DNA from: Rhizaria sp. SCN 62-66
Taxonomy: Eukaryota; Rhizaria, unplaced
Direction of reading: 5' to 3'
NCBI GenBank assembly: GCA_001724265.1
Contig: MEDY01000045.1
Location: 47,221 to 111,220 of the forward strand
Length of the DNA stretch: 64,000 nt
The translations under genes were made by a program, and so were the position numbers. Of the stretch, positions 32,501 through 43,184 are shown piece by piece (positions within the stretch are counted from its first letter, which is position 1; the number at the start of each line of letters is the position of its first letter). Below the pieces are notes generated by a model that did no database searches, was not told where the DNA came from, and saw nothing but the letters and a program-made list of their open reading frames with translations.

Positions 32501-35500
32501 GCCGCGTCGTCGGCGCTCGACTCGCCGCCGCCCCAGGCCTCGAGGGGCCGCAGCGCGAGCATCACTGCCGCATCACTCGCCGCCGCCGCCGCCGCTGCCG
32601 CCGCTGCGCCGCAGTCCGGCTCCGGCGAGGTCGTCGCGCCCGCGCTGCTGATGTCGCCCACGGCACCGCTGCTGCCGCCCGCGGCATCCCGCGGCGCGTT
32701 CTGGTTCGACGGGCTCGGCTCCGTGATCAAGATCGCGCCCGGTGAGACGCGTGAGTTCTCCGTTGCGTTCTTGCCCTCCAAGGCCGGGCTGCACATCTGC
32801 GAGCTGCGCATGATCGTGGCCGACAACCAGTTCGAGTCGCCGCGCATCTTCCTGCGCGGCGAGGGCTACACCGACGACGTCACCGTTGACGGGCTCTCCA
32901 CTGTCCGTCTCGAGGCCAAGGCCAAGCCCGCGTTTACCGCCGGCGGTGACAAGGCTATTGGTGACGCCACTACGTCCAATGCACGCTCTGGTGCCTCCGC
33001 GAGCGCGGACACCTCACGCACGCAGTCGTCCCGTGGCAATAAGTCCTCACAGGGCGGCTCCGGCTCCGCTGCCGCCGCCGCTGCGGCCGCCGCGCAGACG
33101 GCGACGCAGCTGGCCAAGGACCTGCGCTCGCTGCTGGGCGAGGGCGCCGAGGTGCGCGACGAGCTAGTGTTTGGCGACGTCTTTATCGGCGACGCGCTCA
33201 GCAAGACATTCACGCTGCGCAACCACTCCGAGCACGTGTACCGCTTCAAGTGGAACCCGCTACCTGCGCTCGACGACGCCAGCAACGACGCCGAGCAGCC
33301 CGCCACCAACGCGCGTGCTTCGATGACGCTGTCCTCCGCGAGCCTCGCTGGCGCGCTCAACGCCACCGCCGCTGCCCCCGCCGCGGCCGGCGCGAGCGCG
33401 ACACCCAACTCAACTGCGCGCCGCCGCGGTCCGGGCGCGAGCGCAGCTGAGGCCGCCGCGAAGGAGCAGGCCGCCGCGCAGAGCTCCGCCACGGCCGTCG
33501 TCGCCGCTGACTGGAGCATCAGCCCCGCCATCGGCCACCTGCCACCGTTTGCGACCAAGACCATCACGGTGACCTTCACCGGCACCGACAAGCGCACCTT
33601 CCCCTCGCAGGCCAACCTCGCGCTCAAGTGCGCGCTGCAGCGTATCGCCTACGTCCCGCCCGCCGTCGCCGCGGAGCGCGCCGCCAGCACTGCCGCTGCC
33701 GCCGCCGCTGCCGCCGCGACCGCGTCGCCGTCGTCGGCATCTGGCGCTGCTGGTCTCAGCGCGCGCCGCATGCAGCAGCGCCCCGGCGCGGCCCCCGCGC
33801 CCGCTGCCGCAGTCGCTACCGTCGTAGTCAAGCCCGCGGACCTGCCCCCGCAGTGGTGGGAGCCCTACTACGACGCGGGCGCGCCGATCGAGTGGGACTC
33901 GTCGATGACGTCCACGCGCGTGGTGCCCTATGACGCCTTCGTCGCCGCCACCGAGGTCCGCGCCGAGCCCGTCGCGCAGACCGCCCCGCGCAAGCTCGGT
34001 GCCACCGCATCGCTCGCCGCTGCCGCCGCCGCCGCCCCCGCTGCGCCGGCCGTGAACCCCGCGTTCGCGGCGCTGCGCATCTCACAGCAGGCCGTGGCCC
34101 AGGGCGCGCCCGACGCGCAGCGCCGGATCATGATCGTAGAGCCCCTTACCGAGCCCGTGTACGACCTTGTTCTCGAGCCCGTGGCCGCGCCCGCCGAGGC
34201 CGCCGCCCCCGCGTCCCTCGCCTCGCCGGTTGCGGCCTCATCCCTCGCTTCGGCGCGCAAGGGCCCTGCCGCCGCCGGCGCTGGCGCTGCGTCCGCCGCG
34301 GCGCCCGCGCCGTCGACCGGCGGCCGTCGCAACGCTGCGCCCGTCCCCACGGCGCCGCAGCCGCTGCCAGAGGTGCGCGTGAGCGTGCCAGTGAGCGTCA
34401 TGTGCGACACCCCCCGCTACGAGCTCGACACGCCTATCGTGGACCGCGTTTCGTTCGCCGACACGCTCATGTACCAGTCGCGCACGTGGACCTTCACGAT
34501 GCGCAACGTGTCGGCCGTGGCGCTGCACTACGACTGGCGCGCGACACCCGTGATGCCCGACGCGCCGCGCCCGCAGGCCGCACGCCCCACGTCGGCGCAC
34601 CATGCGCGCGTGCTGCAGGAGGCCTTCACCATCTCGCCCGCCGTCGGCTCCATCGCCGTCGACGACGCGCAGGTCTTCACCGTGACCTTCGCACCGCTGG
34701 ACTCGGAGACCTTCGCTACGCTGCTCGACGCCCATATCGCCGGTCTCTCACACGCTGCCGCCGCTGCTGCCGCTGCTGGTAACGGCATGCTCACGCTGCC
34801 GTCGATCCACCAGACCTCGCTCGAGCGCCAGCAGGAGGCCCAGGCCGCCGCTGCCGCTGCTGCCACTGCTGCGGTTGCTGTCCCGGCTGGCCAGGCGCCG
34901 CCGCGCTTCGTGGTGTCTGGCCTCGCGCTGCGCCCCAAGTGCCACGTCGATTTAGTGTCGTCCGACTACCTCTCTGCGCACCGCCGCGCGCCCGCGCTGG
35001 TGGCGATGGGCGCGCCGCTGGACCCGCTCACGCGCGTGATCGAGATCGCGTCGCTGGGCACGCACACCAAGAACACGCGTCGCTTCTGCGTCATCAACCC
35101 CACGGACCGCGCGTACGCCTTCCACTGGACGTGCGAGGACGCCATGCTCGGTACCCCGCTGCCGCTGCAGTCGCCCTTCGCCTGCGTCTACGGCTCCGGC
35201 GTCGTACAGTCCGGCCGCAAGTTCGAGATGGTGTTCGACTACACGCCCACGGAGGACGTGGTCTCCGAGTCGCTCTGGCGCTTCGCCGTGCCCGAGCTCG
35301 GCCTCTCGGTGCCCGTGCTGCTCGTCGGCACTGTCCGCGACCCGCGCGTGCGGCTGGACAAGGCGCGCGTCGACTTCAAGTCGATCATTCTCAACCGCGC
35401 CGCGCAGGAGACGGTGTTCATCATCAACCAGGAGAGCGTGCCGTTCAACTTCAACGTCGACAAAGCGTCTCTGGCTGCGTTCGCATCTGCCGCCGCTGTT

Positions 35501-38500
35501 TACGCCAAGCCCGGCACGGCCGCCGCTGCCGCCGTGCAACCTGCGATCGCGGTCGAGCCGATGCAGGGTACCGTCCCCGCCAACGGCCGCTTTGCTCTCA
35601 CAGTCAAGTTCCGCCCCAACGTTGAGGCCGCGCACAACATCACGCTCGCCGTCAATGTCGTGCGCAAGTCCTCTGCGCTCACGCTCAACGTTAAGGGCCA
35701 GGGCATGGCGATCAAGACCGCGCTGCTGCTGCGCGACCCGTCGATTGCGGCGCCCGGCGCGGCCATCGCGAACGCCGCTGATGCTGCTGCCGCCGCCGCT
35801 GCCGGTGCCCCCACGGGCGCCGTCATCGCCGAACTCGTGCCCTCGACCGCCGCTGGCACGATTAGCGCCAACGCCAACGCCACCACGACGGCCGTCGCGA
35901 ACGGTGTGCGCACGCAGAACGGCGCCGCTGCCACGGTCGCCATCGGCGGCCAGCAGATCAACGTCGTCGAGCTCGGCACGGTGACCGTGAACGACAAGGC
36001 GCGCCGCGTGTTCGAGCTCCGCAACATGGGCAACGTCGCGCTCGACTTCGTCTGGTCGTTCCCGTCCGAGGCGCCCCCCGTGGCGTCCACCACCGTGCTT
36101 GCTGGCTCCAACGCCGGCGCCGGTCACCAGTCGCGGTCAGCGCTGCTCGCGATGCTCAACAAGGAGTCGCGCCGTACCAAGGACGCCGCCGCTGCCGCTG
36201 CCGCCGCTGCCTCCGCGCGCGCCGACGGCGCCGGCTGCCCCGTGCCGGGAATTACGCTCTCGCCCATGACCGGCACCGTCAAGCGTGGCGGTTCCGTCAC
36301 GTGCGAGATCTCCTTCTGCAGCGACGTGCCCGTGGTCGTGGACAAGCTCCTTGCCAACCTCGTTGTCGCCAAGACCGTGCGCTACAGCGTCGAGATCGCT
36401 GCCCGCGCCGAGCGCACGCGCCTCAAGCTCTCGGCCGCGAGCCATGACTTCGGGCTGCACTTCATCCCGCCGCCCGTGGTGATAAACCCGTCGTCGTCCG
36501 CCGCCGCCGCCGCGGCCGCCGCGCTGCCGTACCTCGAGGACGCGAGCTCCACCACCGTCATCTCGCTCACCAACGCGGAGAAGGACAAGAACGTGCAGGT
36601 CGAGGCGCTCGTCGACGCGCTGTTCAAGACGCAGGCCACGGTGCAGGGCCCGCGCACGGCGCTGGGCGTGCAGACGCAGAACGTAGTGCTCAAGGACCAG
36701 GTCTTCCACCTCGACGACGGTTTCTCCTCCGCCATTCTCGTGCCCGGCGAGTCGCGCGGCATGCGCGTGTCATTCCGCCCCCCGCGTGCGGGCAAGTTCT
36801 CCGTCACGCTGCCGCTCGAGGTCAACGGGCTCTCCAAGGTGCCAGTCACGCTCACGGGCGAGGCCGTGCCGCTGCGCCTTGAGGCCCAGCTCGCGCCCGA
36901 GACGCCCGCCACCATCGACGGCGACAACAGCGTCAGCGCCGACCCCGCTGCGGCGGCCCAGTCGTGGGTGTCTTTCGGCCAGCTCCGCCCCGGCGACTGC
37001 AAGACGGTCACGGTGCCGCTGGTGAACAAGTCTAGAAAGGCCGTCACGTTCCGCCTGCACTCGCGCACGCGCGGCGTGCAGTCGCAGCTCATCGACCAGG
37101 CGTTCTCGCTCAAGTCCGTCCGCACACCGCCGCCGCCCCCCACGAGCGTAATCTCCTCGGCCGTGACGCCCAAGCCCAGCCCGTACGCGCGCCCGCCGCC
37201 GGAGTTCGCTGCCGACGCTGTCATCACGCTCGAGCCCAAGGCCTCGCTCACGGTCACCGCGGCGCTCGCGCCCCACTGCCGCCTGCCCGCGTTCGTGCGC
37301 GACATCTTCTTCGAGGTTGTCGACGCCAGCACTACCGCCGCTGCTGACTCCTCTGCCGCCGACGGCGATTCTGCTGTGGCAGAGCCCCGGCTGTTCTACC
37401 TGTTCTCGACCAAGGGCGCGTGCGTCGACACCGGGCTGGCGCTCGACACGGACCGCCTCGCCTTCGGCCCCGTCGTCGTCGGCGCGTCCCGCACGCTCCG
37501 CGCGCACGTCACCAACGTCGGCGACGTCGCCTGCACCTTCGCCTTCGACACCTCGGTGCTGGGCACGCACTTCGCGCTGTCACCGGCCGAGGGGCTCGTC
37601 GCGCCGCAGCAGACCGTGGCCGTGGACATCGTCTTCACACCGCAGTCATCGCGCGCGGCCGCCAACGCGGTCATGGACCCGACTGACGTCACGGTGCCCC
37701 GCGTCGCGCTGCTCAAGGACGGCGTGGCCCAGGACGCCGGGCTGCGCCTCGTCGGCACCGTCGTCGACGTCTCGCCCACCGCGCTCGCCAAGATCGCCAT
37801 CGCCAACGCCACCGCGGCGGCCACTGCGCGCCCGGGCTCCAGCGGCGCCGGCAACCAGCTCGCCCTCACCGGCGCGCTCGGCGCCATCGCTGGTGCTGCT
37901 TCTGGCACCAGCGCCGCTGCGGCTGCTGTCGCCGCTTCTGCTGCCGCTGCCGCCGCCGCTGCGGGCGAGGGCGCTGGCTCGCTGCCGCCTGGCGTTGTGC
38001 TGTCGACGCTCAGCTTCACGTCCCGCGCGCGCGTGCCTGTGACACAGACGATCCCGATCACCAATGACTCGACGCAGCCGCTTGTGCCGACCTTCTCGTC
38101 GCCGCTCTTCTCGGGCCCCTCGCGCATCGTGATCAACCCGAAGGAGACGGTGCAGTACCCCGTCACGTACCTCCCGCTCGCGCGCACCGCCACGCAGGCC
38201 GAGATCGCTGACAAGGCCGCCGCTGCTGCTGCTGCTGAGGCCGCTGCTGCTGCTGCCTCCGCTGGGGCCGATGCCGCCGCCAACGGTGGCACCGCCGCTG
38301 CTGCTGGCGCGCAAAAAGGTAAGAACGCCCGCACTGGCCCTGTTGCCAGTACTGGCGCGAAGCCCGCTGCTGCCGCGCCCGCCGCCAAGCCCATGGTCGC
38401 GACCCCCGTGGTCTCCGCCGGCGGCGCCAGTGCCGCGGCGAGCGTCGACCGCCCCGCCGTGCACGAGGCGTCGCTCTTCATCCCGCTGCCGCAGGGCGGC

Positions 38501-40660
38501 GCGCTGTGCTACGCGCTGCAGGGCACGGCACCACAGCCCGCGCCCGTGGTTGCCGTCACCTCGCTCGCCGTGCCCTGCAAGCAGGCCGTGCAGCACGTCT
38601 TCCCCGTCGCCAACTGGCTCTCCGAGTACCAGTCCTTCAAGGTCCTCATCGACGTCTCTGTGCCACGCGGCGCGCTCCCAGTCGCCGCAGGCTCGCCCTC
38701 GGCGCTCCCGGCCTCGAGCAGCGGCTCCAGCGGCAGCGAGCGCCCCTCGCGCGCCTTCAACAGCAAGCTCGCCGAGCGCCGCGAGCGCACCACGCTCGAC
38801 CGTTCCGCGTCCAACAACACGACTATCGTGGCGGGCTCCGGCGCCGGCTCTAACGGCAGCAGCTCCTCTGCGAGCGCTGGCGACGGCTCGAACCTCTGCG
38901 CGGCTTGCGGCAGCGACACGCCCCAGCAGTGCGGCTGTCCCGCGCCGCTCGCGGGCCAGGTCGCCGCCGCTCCCCCGTCGGCCGTCACGGCGTCGGTGGT
39001 GCCTGTGCAGCGCGCGGGCCCCGCGGCGACGGCGGACAACTTCGTCGACAGCGACATGATGCGCGCGCCCCGCCGCGGTGCGCTCACTGAAGGCGGCGGC
39101 TGGGCCTCGGGCCACGCCACCGACGGCACCTTCACGGCCTACGGCGCGTCCACGATCGACGTGCCGCCGCGTCTGGAGCGCTCGTACAAGCTCAACCTCT
39201 TCGCGCTGGTGCCCTCCGCGGTCGCCGGCGTCGCATCGGCGCGCGTGCGTGTGCGTTTCCTCAACGAGAAGACGCAGGAGTACGCCGACTACGTGTTCCT
39301 GGTTGCGCCCTCGACGCCCACGCTCTGTGCCGGCGTTGACGCGAGCGCCGTCTCGACCACCGCGGGCCCCATCACGGCCCCCGCGTCGGCATGGGCCGCG
39401 CCCGAGCTGCCGCTGCTCGCCACCGACGTGCGCCAGACTAAGACGCTGCGCCTGGCCTTTGCGAATCCGCTGCCGGACCGCGCGGTGACGCTGACTAAGC
39501 TCACCTGCTCGAACCCGGCCGTGTTCGCGGCCAATGCGGCCAACGTTGGCGCGCCCGTGTTCCCGCTCACTGTGCCCGCCAACGGCACCGTGACCGTGCC
39601 GGTGTGCTTCCGCCCGCTGATGCCTATCGCGCCCGCCGGGTCGGCCAAGGTACTGCTGACGCTGTCGACAGACACGATGGGCGACTTCACCTACACGCTC
39701 CCGCTGCAGTGCCCCAAGAACGCTGACAAGGACGTTGACCTTTCCGCGTGGTCTGTCGGCGCCGCCGGCGTCGTCCCACCCGAGATGCTCGCGCGCGCGG
39801 ACGCCATGCTGCGCTTCGAGGCGCCGCTGGGCGAGAGCGTTGTCAAGTCGCACGTGTTCAAATCGCCCTGCACCGTCGCGACGACGTACGACGTGTCGAT
39901 TCTGCCTGTTTGCTCTGGCAAGGTCACTGCTGCCGCCTCCGAGGCCGCGGCCGCGTTTACCGTGTTTGACCCCGCCGCGCCGACCGTCGCGCTCACCAAG
40001 ATCTCGGTCCCCGCCGCGGAGACGTCCATGTCGGGCGCCCCCGTGAGCGTGAACCTCCCGGTCTCGGTCCGGTTCGAGCCCTCCGTGGTCGGCGACGCGT
40101 CTGCAATCGTGATCCTCAACAGCCCTCAGGGCGGCGTGTTCATGTGCGCGCTCAACGCTACGGGCGCGGGCCCCAAGCCCCAGGGCCCGATCTCGCTGAC
40201 GCCCGTCGCCACGCTCGCCGCGCAGGCTGGCGCCGCGGGCGGCAGCAGCAACAACGCGGCGCAGCAGGCCGCGCAGCAGCTGCTCGCGCTCGCCCTGCCG
40301 CCCACCGCGACCGCATTCACGTCGATCAAGTTTAAGAACGTGTTCAACGCCACGCACACCTTCTCCTTCGCGCTCGACGGCTCCACCGGCGGCACGCAGG
40401 CGTTCGTGATGAGCAAGCGCGCCGAGAAACTCCCCGCCAAGGGCGAGTCGGTCATCGCGGTCGGCTTCACGGGCCCCATCGCCTCCGCCGCCGCCGCTGC
40501 CGCCGCCGCTGCCGCCTCTGCGTCCACACCCGCCGCGGCTGGCGCGGAGAAGCAGCGGCTGAGCGGCGCTGCGGTGCTGACGGCGAGCGCGAAGCTTACC
40601 GTCACGTGCATGGAGACTCAGCACGTCTGGACCTTCTTCCTGCAGGTGCCCCGCATCTAA
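17584..40660 (+). CDS. HYDIN: HYDIN, giant ciliary central-apparatus protein
   Basis: Predicted exons 17584-17595 (4 codons) and 17729-40660, 7647 residues; starting instead at the ATG at 17750 gives 7636. HYDIN is a component of the ciliary central pair (C2b projection) required for ciliary bending. Its N-terminus has the family layout: serial ASH/PapD-like Ig beta-domains with recurring 'FG.V........ LTN.S..P' patterns. Clear examples are near residues 30-240 (FGDAPVNYPTVRPFLLSNTG), 700-760, 1010-1080, 2100-2200 and on to the C-terminus. A charged linker (18884-19080) interrupts the first block. An adenylate-kinase-like region (Hydin_ADK type) lies at about residues 2344-2740, but its P-loop is GSPFSGQST, with Gln (codon 24821-24823) for the usual Lys. 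Human HYDIN is about 5.1 thousand residues; the excess is mainly Ala/Ser/Thr/Pro-rich inserts between domains. The long exon needs no intron. It converges with TOM40. Confidence 0.95.
17596..17728 (+). other. Predicted first intron of HYDIN
   Basis: Perfect GTACGT donor at 17596 and CAG acceptor at 17726-17728, 133 bp. Splicing joins ATG-TCA-TCG-GGC in frame to the segment before the ATG at 17750, adding 11 residues. The donor matches the window's intron style exactly, but the upstream exon is very short. Confidence 0.55.
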
Positions 40661-41187
40661 GCTCACTCATTGGTTTATCCTTCTGAACGAAGAGTAACTG
40701 CAATCCATATTACCGTGTTTCATCTAGTTTATTCTAACAACCCTTTCTTTCTGTCGAATAGTCTCAAGCTACACTCCAAGCATTCTCAATAATATCAACC
40801 ATAACACTACAAGTAGACTTCAATTTGTTGTTAAGCTTACACTGTACCACTCAAATACATAATATTACTTTTCATCATCGACTGTATAATCTGTGTAGTA
40901 TGATTTGTCTTTAATGTCTTTTGGAGTGTATTGTGCGTGTTTATATAAGTTTGGACGCGATAGATACATGGCCCTGTTACGCCCCATTCGTACTAACTTG
41001 CACGCACGCGACACAAGCAAAATATACAGAAGACAGCGCTTAAAATAGTGTTAAAATAGATAACAAGACCATCAGCAACGAATACCACTTCCACAAAGAA
41101 ACCTCGACAACAAAGCACAGCAAAAAAAAAGTGAAATACTCGGTGCTGTCGTGGTAGCGGCTGAATGTCATCGTCACCTCGTCCTGC
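40661..41187. other. Convergent 3' region, HYDIN and TOM40
   Basis: 527 bp of AT-rich sequence. Near HYDIN the + strand is T-rich; near TOM40 it is A-rich, so each side is T-rich in the sense of its own gene. A TATATAAG string occurs at 40942-40949 without an obvious gene to serve. No coding potential seen. Confidence 0.6.
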
Positions 41188-42537
41188 TCACTTGGGGACG
41201 GCAAATGTCGGGAAGCCCTTCCACATATCTTCGAGATCCTCCTTCTCGAACATGGTGATGTCTTCGTTGTTGAGCTCGCGCCAGCGGTTCCACCACTGCA
41301 TCGACGGCCGCATCGCAGGGTACGTGGCGCGGGGAAAGTTCTCGTACTGGTGGCCCAGCGTCAGCGATGCGCCCAGCCGCAGGTCCGCCGTCTCGGAGAG
41401 GTAGAAAGAGCTCACGCCCAGCGACGCATGCTGCACGGGGGCGTACTTGACCTCGCTGGTGTAGACGCCAGTGGAGGCCACAGCCATCGCGATGGAGCCT
41501 TGGGGGGCTGTAAAGTTGAGCAAATAAATAAAGATACGAGCGTGAGTGCAGATCAAGTGCGGATTAAAGTAATCATGACGATTAAAAAAATTACTAATAT
41601 TATATGCGATAATAGGTATATGCGTAGACGTACTGGACCACTTGATGCCGGTCTTGGTGGCGGAGTCGAGCTGCCCGGCGCGCATGCCGACTGAGAACTC
41701 GCTCTCCCAAGTCAGCGCGTGGTTCACCCGCTTGTGATACACGACAGAGCAGTGGTCGTCGGCAACCTTAAGCAGCATGCCTTCGGCCTCCGGGATGGCG
41801 AGGATGTTGTCCAGGCCCTTGAAGCCGCGCGGGTCGCCCTCCTTATAGGCGCCCAGCGTTATCTCGGTGCGCGTGTGCGGGTGGCGCGTCGAGTTGTAGT
41901 CGGTCTTAGCGCCCATCATCCAGCCGGGCGCGAGGCGTTGCACGTACGACGCGGCGGCCGTAAGGCTCCCGCGCAGCTTGCCGCCAAAGCTAGCCGTGAA
42001 GCACGAGTCCGCGGTGATGTGCTCACCGGAGAAGCGCACGCGGTCCGGCGTCGAGTCGGCGGCGACGCTGAACTCGACCGCCGCGGCCGTCGCGGGGGTG
42101 ATCTTGCCGCCGATCTCACCGGCGATGCGGCCATCGGGTGACGCGAGGGCGACCACGCGCTCAGCAGTGGATGTCTTGTGGACGCCGAGCGACATCTGCG
42201 CGCACTTGCCGGAGAGGCCGCCCATTTCGGCCTTGACGCCAGCGAAAGCGATCGTGTCGAGATCCTTCGAATCGGCGACCTCGATGGCGAAGCGCGCGCC
42301 CTCCCAAGACTGGTTCTGAATAAACGACGCAATAGGGCGGAACGCGTTGTCGTACTGCGGCGGCGCGGTGGGCGGCCCGCGCATCGGGGACAAGTCCTGA
42401 ATCGCGCGGGCGCGGGCCATTCGAGCGCGGACTTGTTCGGGGTACGCGATGGCCTCTTCGTAGATGCGTTGGTACTCCTTCGCGTCCGCAATGGGGTCCA
42501 TAAGAGGACGCCCCAAGGCGCTGCTGAGACTGCTCAT
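41188..42537 (-). CDS. TOM40: TOM40 mitochondrial outer-membrane import channel
   Basis: Two exons: 42537-41634 and 41507-41188, 407 residues. TOM40 is the beta-barrel pore of the TOM complex. Family features are the strand-rich region with SCFTASFGGKLRGSLTAAAS, YVQRLAPGWMMGAKTDYN, VVYHKRVNHALTWESEFSVG and the sorting beta-signal R-L-G-A-S-L-T-L (about 345-352, matching polar-x-Gly-x-x-hydrophobic-x-hydrophobic). The 126-bp intron (donor GTACGT, acceptor TTTACAG) is a multiple of three and has no stop, so naive ORF calling adds 42 false residues rich in Ile/Asn/Phe. A start at 42546 would be TTG, so I use the ATG at 42537. Unusually, 54 residues follow the beta-signal, with many Trp/Met/acidic residues (MQWWNRWREL, EDLEDMWKGF). 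Confidence 0.85.
   Translation of the reverse strand: MSSLSSALGRPLMDPIADAKEYQRIYEEAIAYPEQVRARMARARAIQDLSPMRGPPTAPPQYDNAFRPIASFIQNQSWEGARFAIEVADSKDLDTIAFAGVKAEMGGLSGKCAQMSLGVHKTSTAERVVALASPDGRIAGEIGGKITPATAAAVEFSVAADSTPDRVRFSGEHITADSCFTASFGGKLRGSLTAAASYVQRLAPGWMMGAKTDYNSTRHPHTRTEITLGAYKEGDPRGFKGLDNILAIPEAEGMLLKVADDHCSVVYHKRVNHALTWESEFSVGMRAGQLDSATKTGIKWSSTSTHIPIIAYNISNFFNRHDYFNPHLICTHARIFIYLLNFTAPQGSIAMAVASTGVYTSEVKYAPVQHASLGVSSFYLSETADLRLGASLTLGHQYENFPRATYPAMRPSMQWWNRWRELNNEDITMFEKEDLEDMWKGFPTFAVPK
41508..41633 (-). other. In-frame, stop-free intron of TOM40
   Basis: Begins GTACGT after ...AAG TGG TCC A and ends TTTACAG before CCCCCCAAGG; phase 1. Its AT-rich content contrasts with the flanking GC-rich exons, and removing it restores continuous barrel sequence (GIKWSTPQGSIAMAVAS). 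Confidence 0.9.
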
Positions 42538-43184
42538 GAGGGGCAAAGCGGGTGTGTCTGTGACGGTGAACCTGGGCGCGCTGGCGCGGTGGCGAGGCGC
42601 AAGGCCGAAGAGGAAGAGGGCGGAGGCGGGAGCGGGTAGGACCTAGGGCTGGACAGCACTGGAGCAACACACGCGCTCGTTAAAAGTTGTACGAGTCCAG
42701 CTTTGACCTTAAGGTCGGGTGCAGAAGCTAGGGTTGTAAGAATGAAGTGCAGGGATGAGAAGGCGGTTAGTCGGGAGGCGTTGTAAAACTTGACAGCGAA
42801 CAGCGTACGAAAAGAACTCGTAGCAAGTCAAGAAAGTGTATGTTTAAACTGTTTGTGAAAATAGTTGTTAGGATACAAACGTGTAAATTCCTAGTGACAA
42901 ACAGAATGCCTATACATAAAATGTATTTCGCGTGCAAAGGCCCCAATCATGAGCCCCGGAGTCCTGGGTTTGCTTCGCTTCTCGGCCGTCCTCTAGTGAC
43001 TGTGGTCACTTGACTGGGCTTGACCACAAGCAGTTTCTATCAAGACAAAAGCAAGGATTCGACAAGGTGAATTAACTGATATGACGCTACGACTGTGGCG
43101 CTAGACCCAAAAAACACTCGAGTGTAATATATCAACGAGATATCTTTCATAGAACGTATATACCCTCGAAAGTCAGTCGCCATA
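42538..43184. promoter_or_regulatory. TOM40 upstream region and SKP1-like 3' flank
   Basis: 647 bp. The part next to the TOM40 ATG is GC- and pyrimidine-rich in TOM40 sense (about 42600-42650), with CAG acceptor-like triplets, so a 5'-UTR intron is possible. Further out the DNA is AT-rich except for a GC-richer island at about 42930-43050 with hairpin potential. No protein gene seen. Confidence 0.45.
42995..43028. other. Overlapping inverted repeats (alternative hairpins)
   Basis: Two overlapping palindromes: AGTGAC-TGTG-GTCACT (42995-43010) and an 8-bp stem TGTGGTCA (43001-43008) pairing with TGACCACA (43021-43028) around a 12-nt loop. Only one can form at a time. It could be a dimeric protein-binding site upstream of TOM40, a 3'-UTR element of the SKP1-like gene, or chance. 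Confidence 0.5.

Noticed and set aside
38319-38324. GTAAGA inside HYDIN as a splice donor
   Set aside because: Frame stays open and GC-rich on both sides, donors here are mostly GTACGY, and no convincing acceptor follows.
37646-40666. 1006-codon open frame antisense to the HYDIN 3' end
   Set aside because: Same compositional artefact; Arg/Gly-rich, no recognisable fold.
42544-42546. TTG as start of TOM40
   Set aside because: The first ATG of the frame is at 42537 and suits the family N-terminus.
42930-43050. tRNA or small nuclear RNA gene
   Set aside because: No A/B-box pair, cloverleaf or Sm site could be made; kept only as a hairpin-bearing island.
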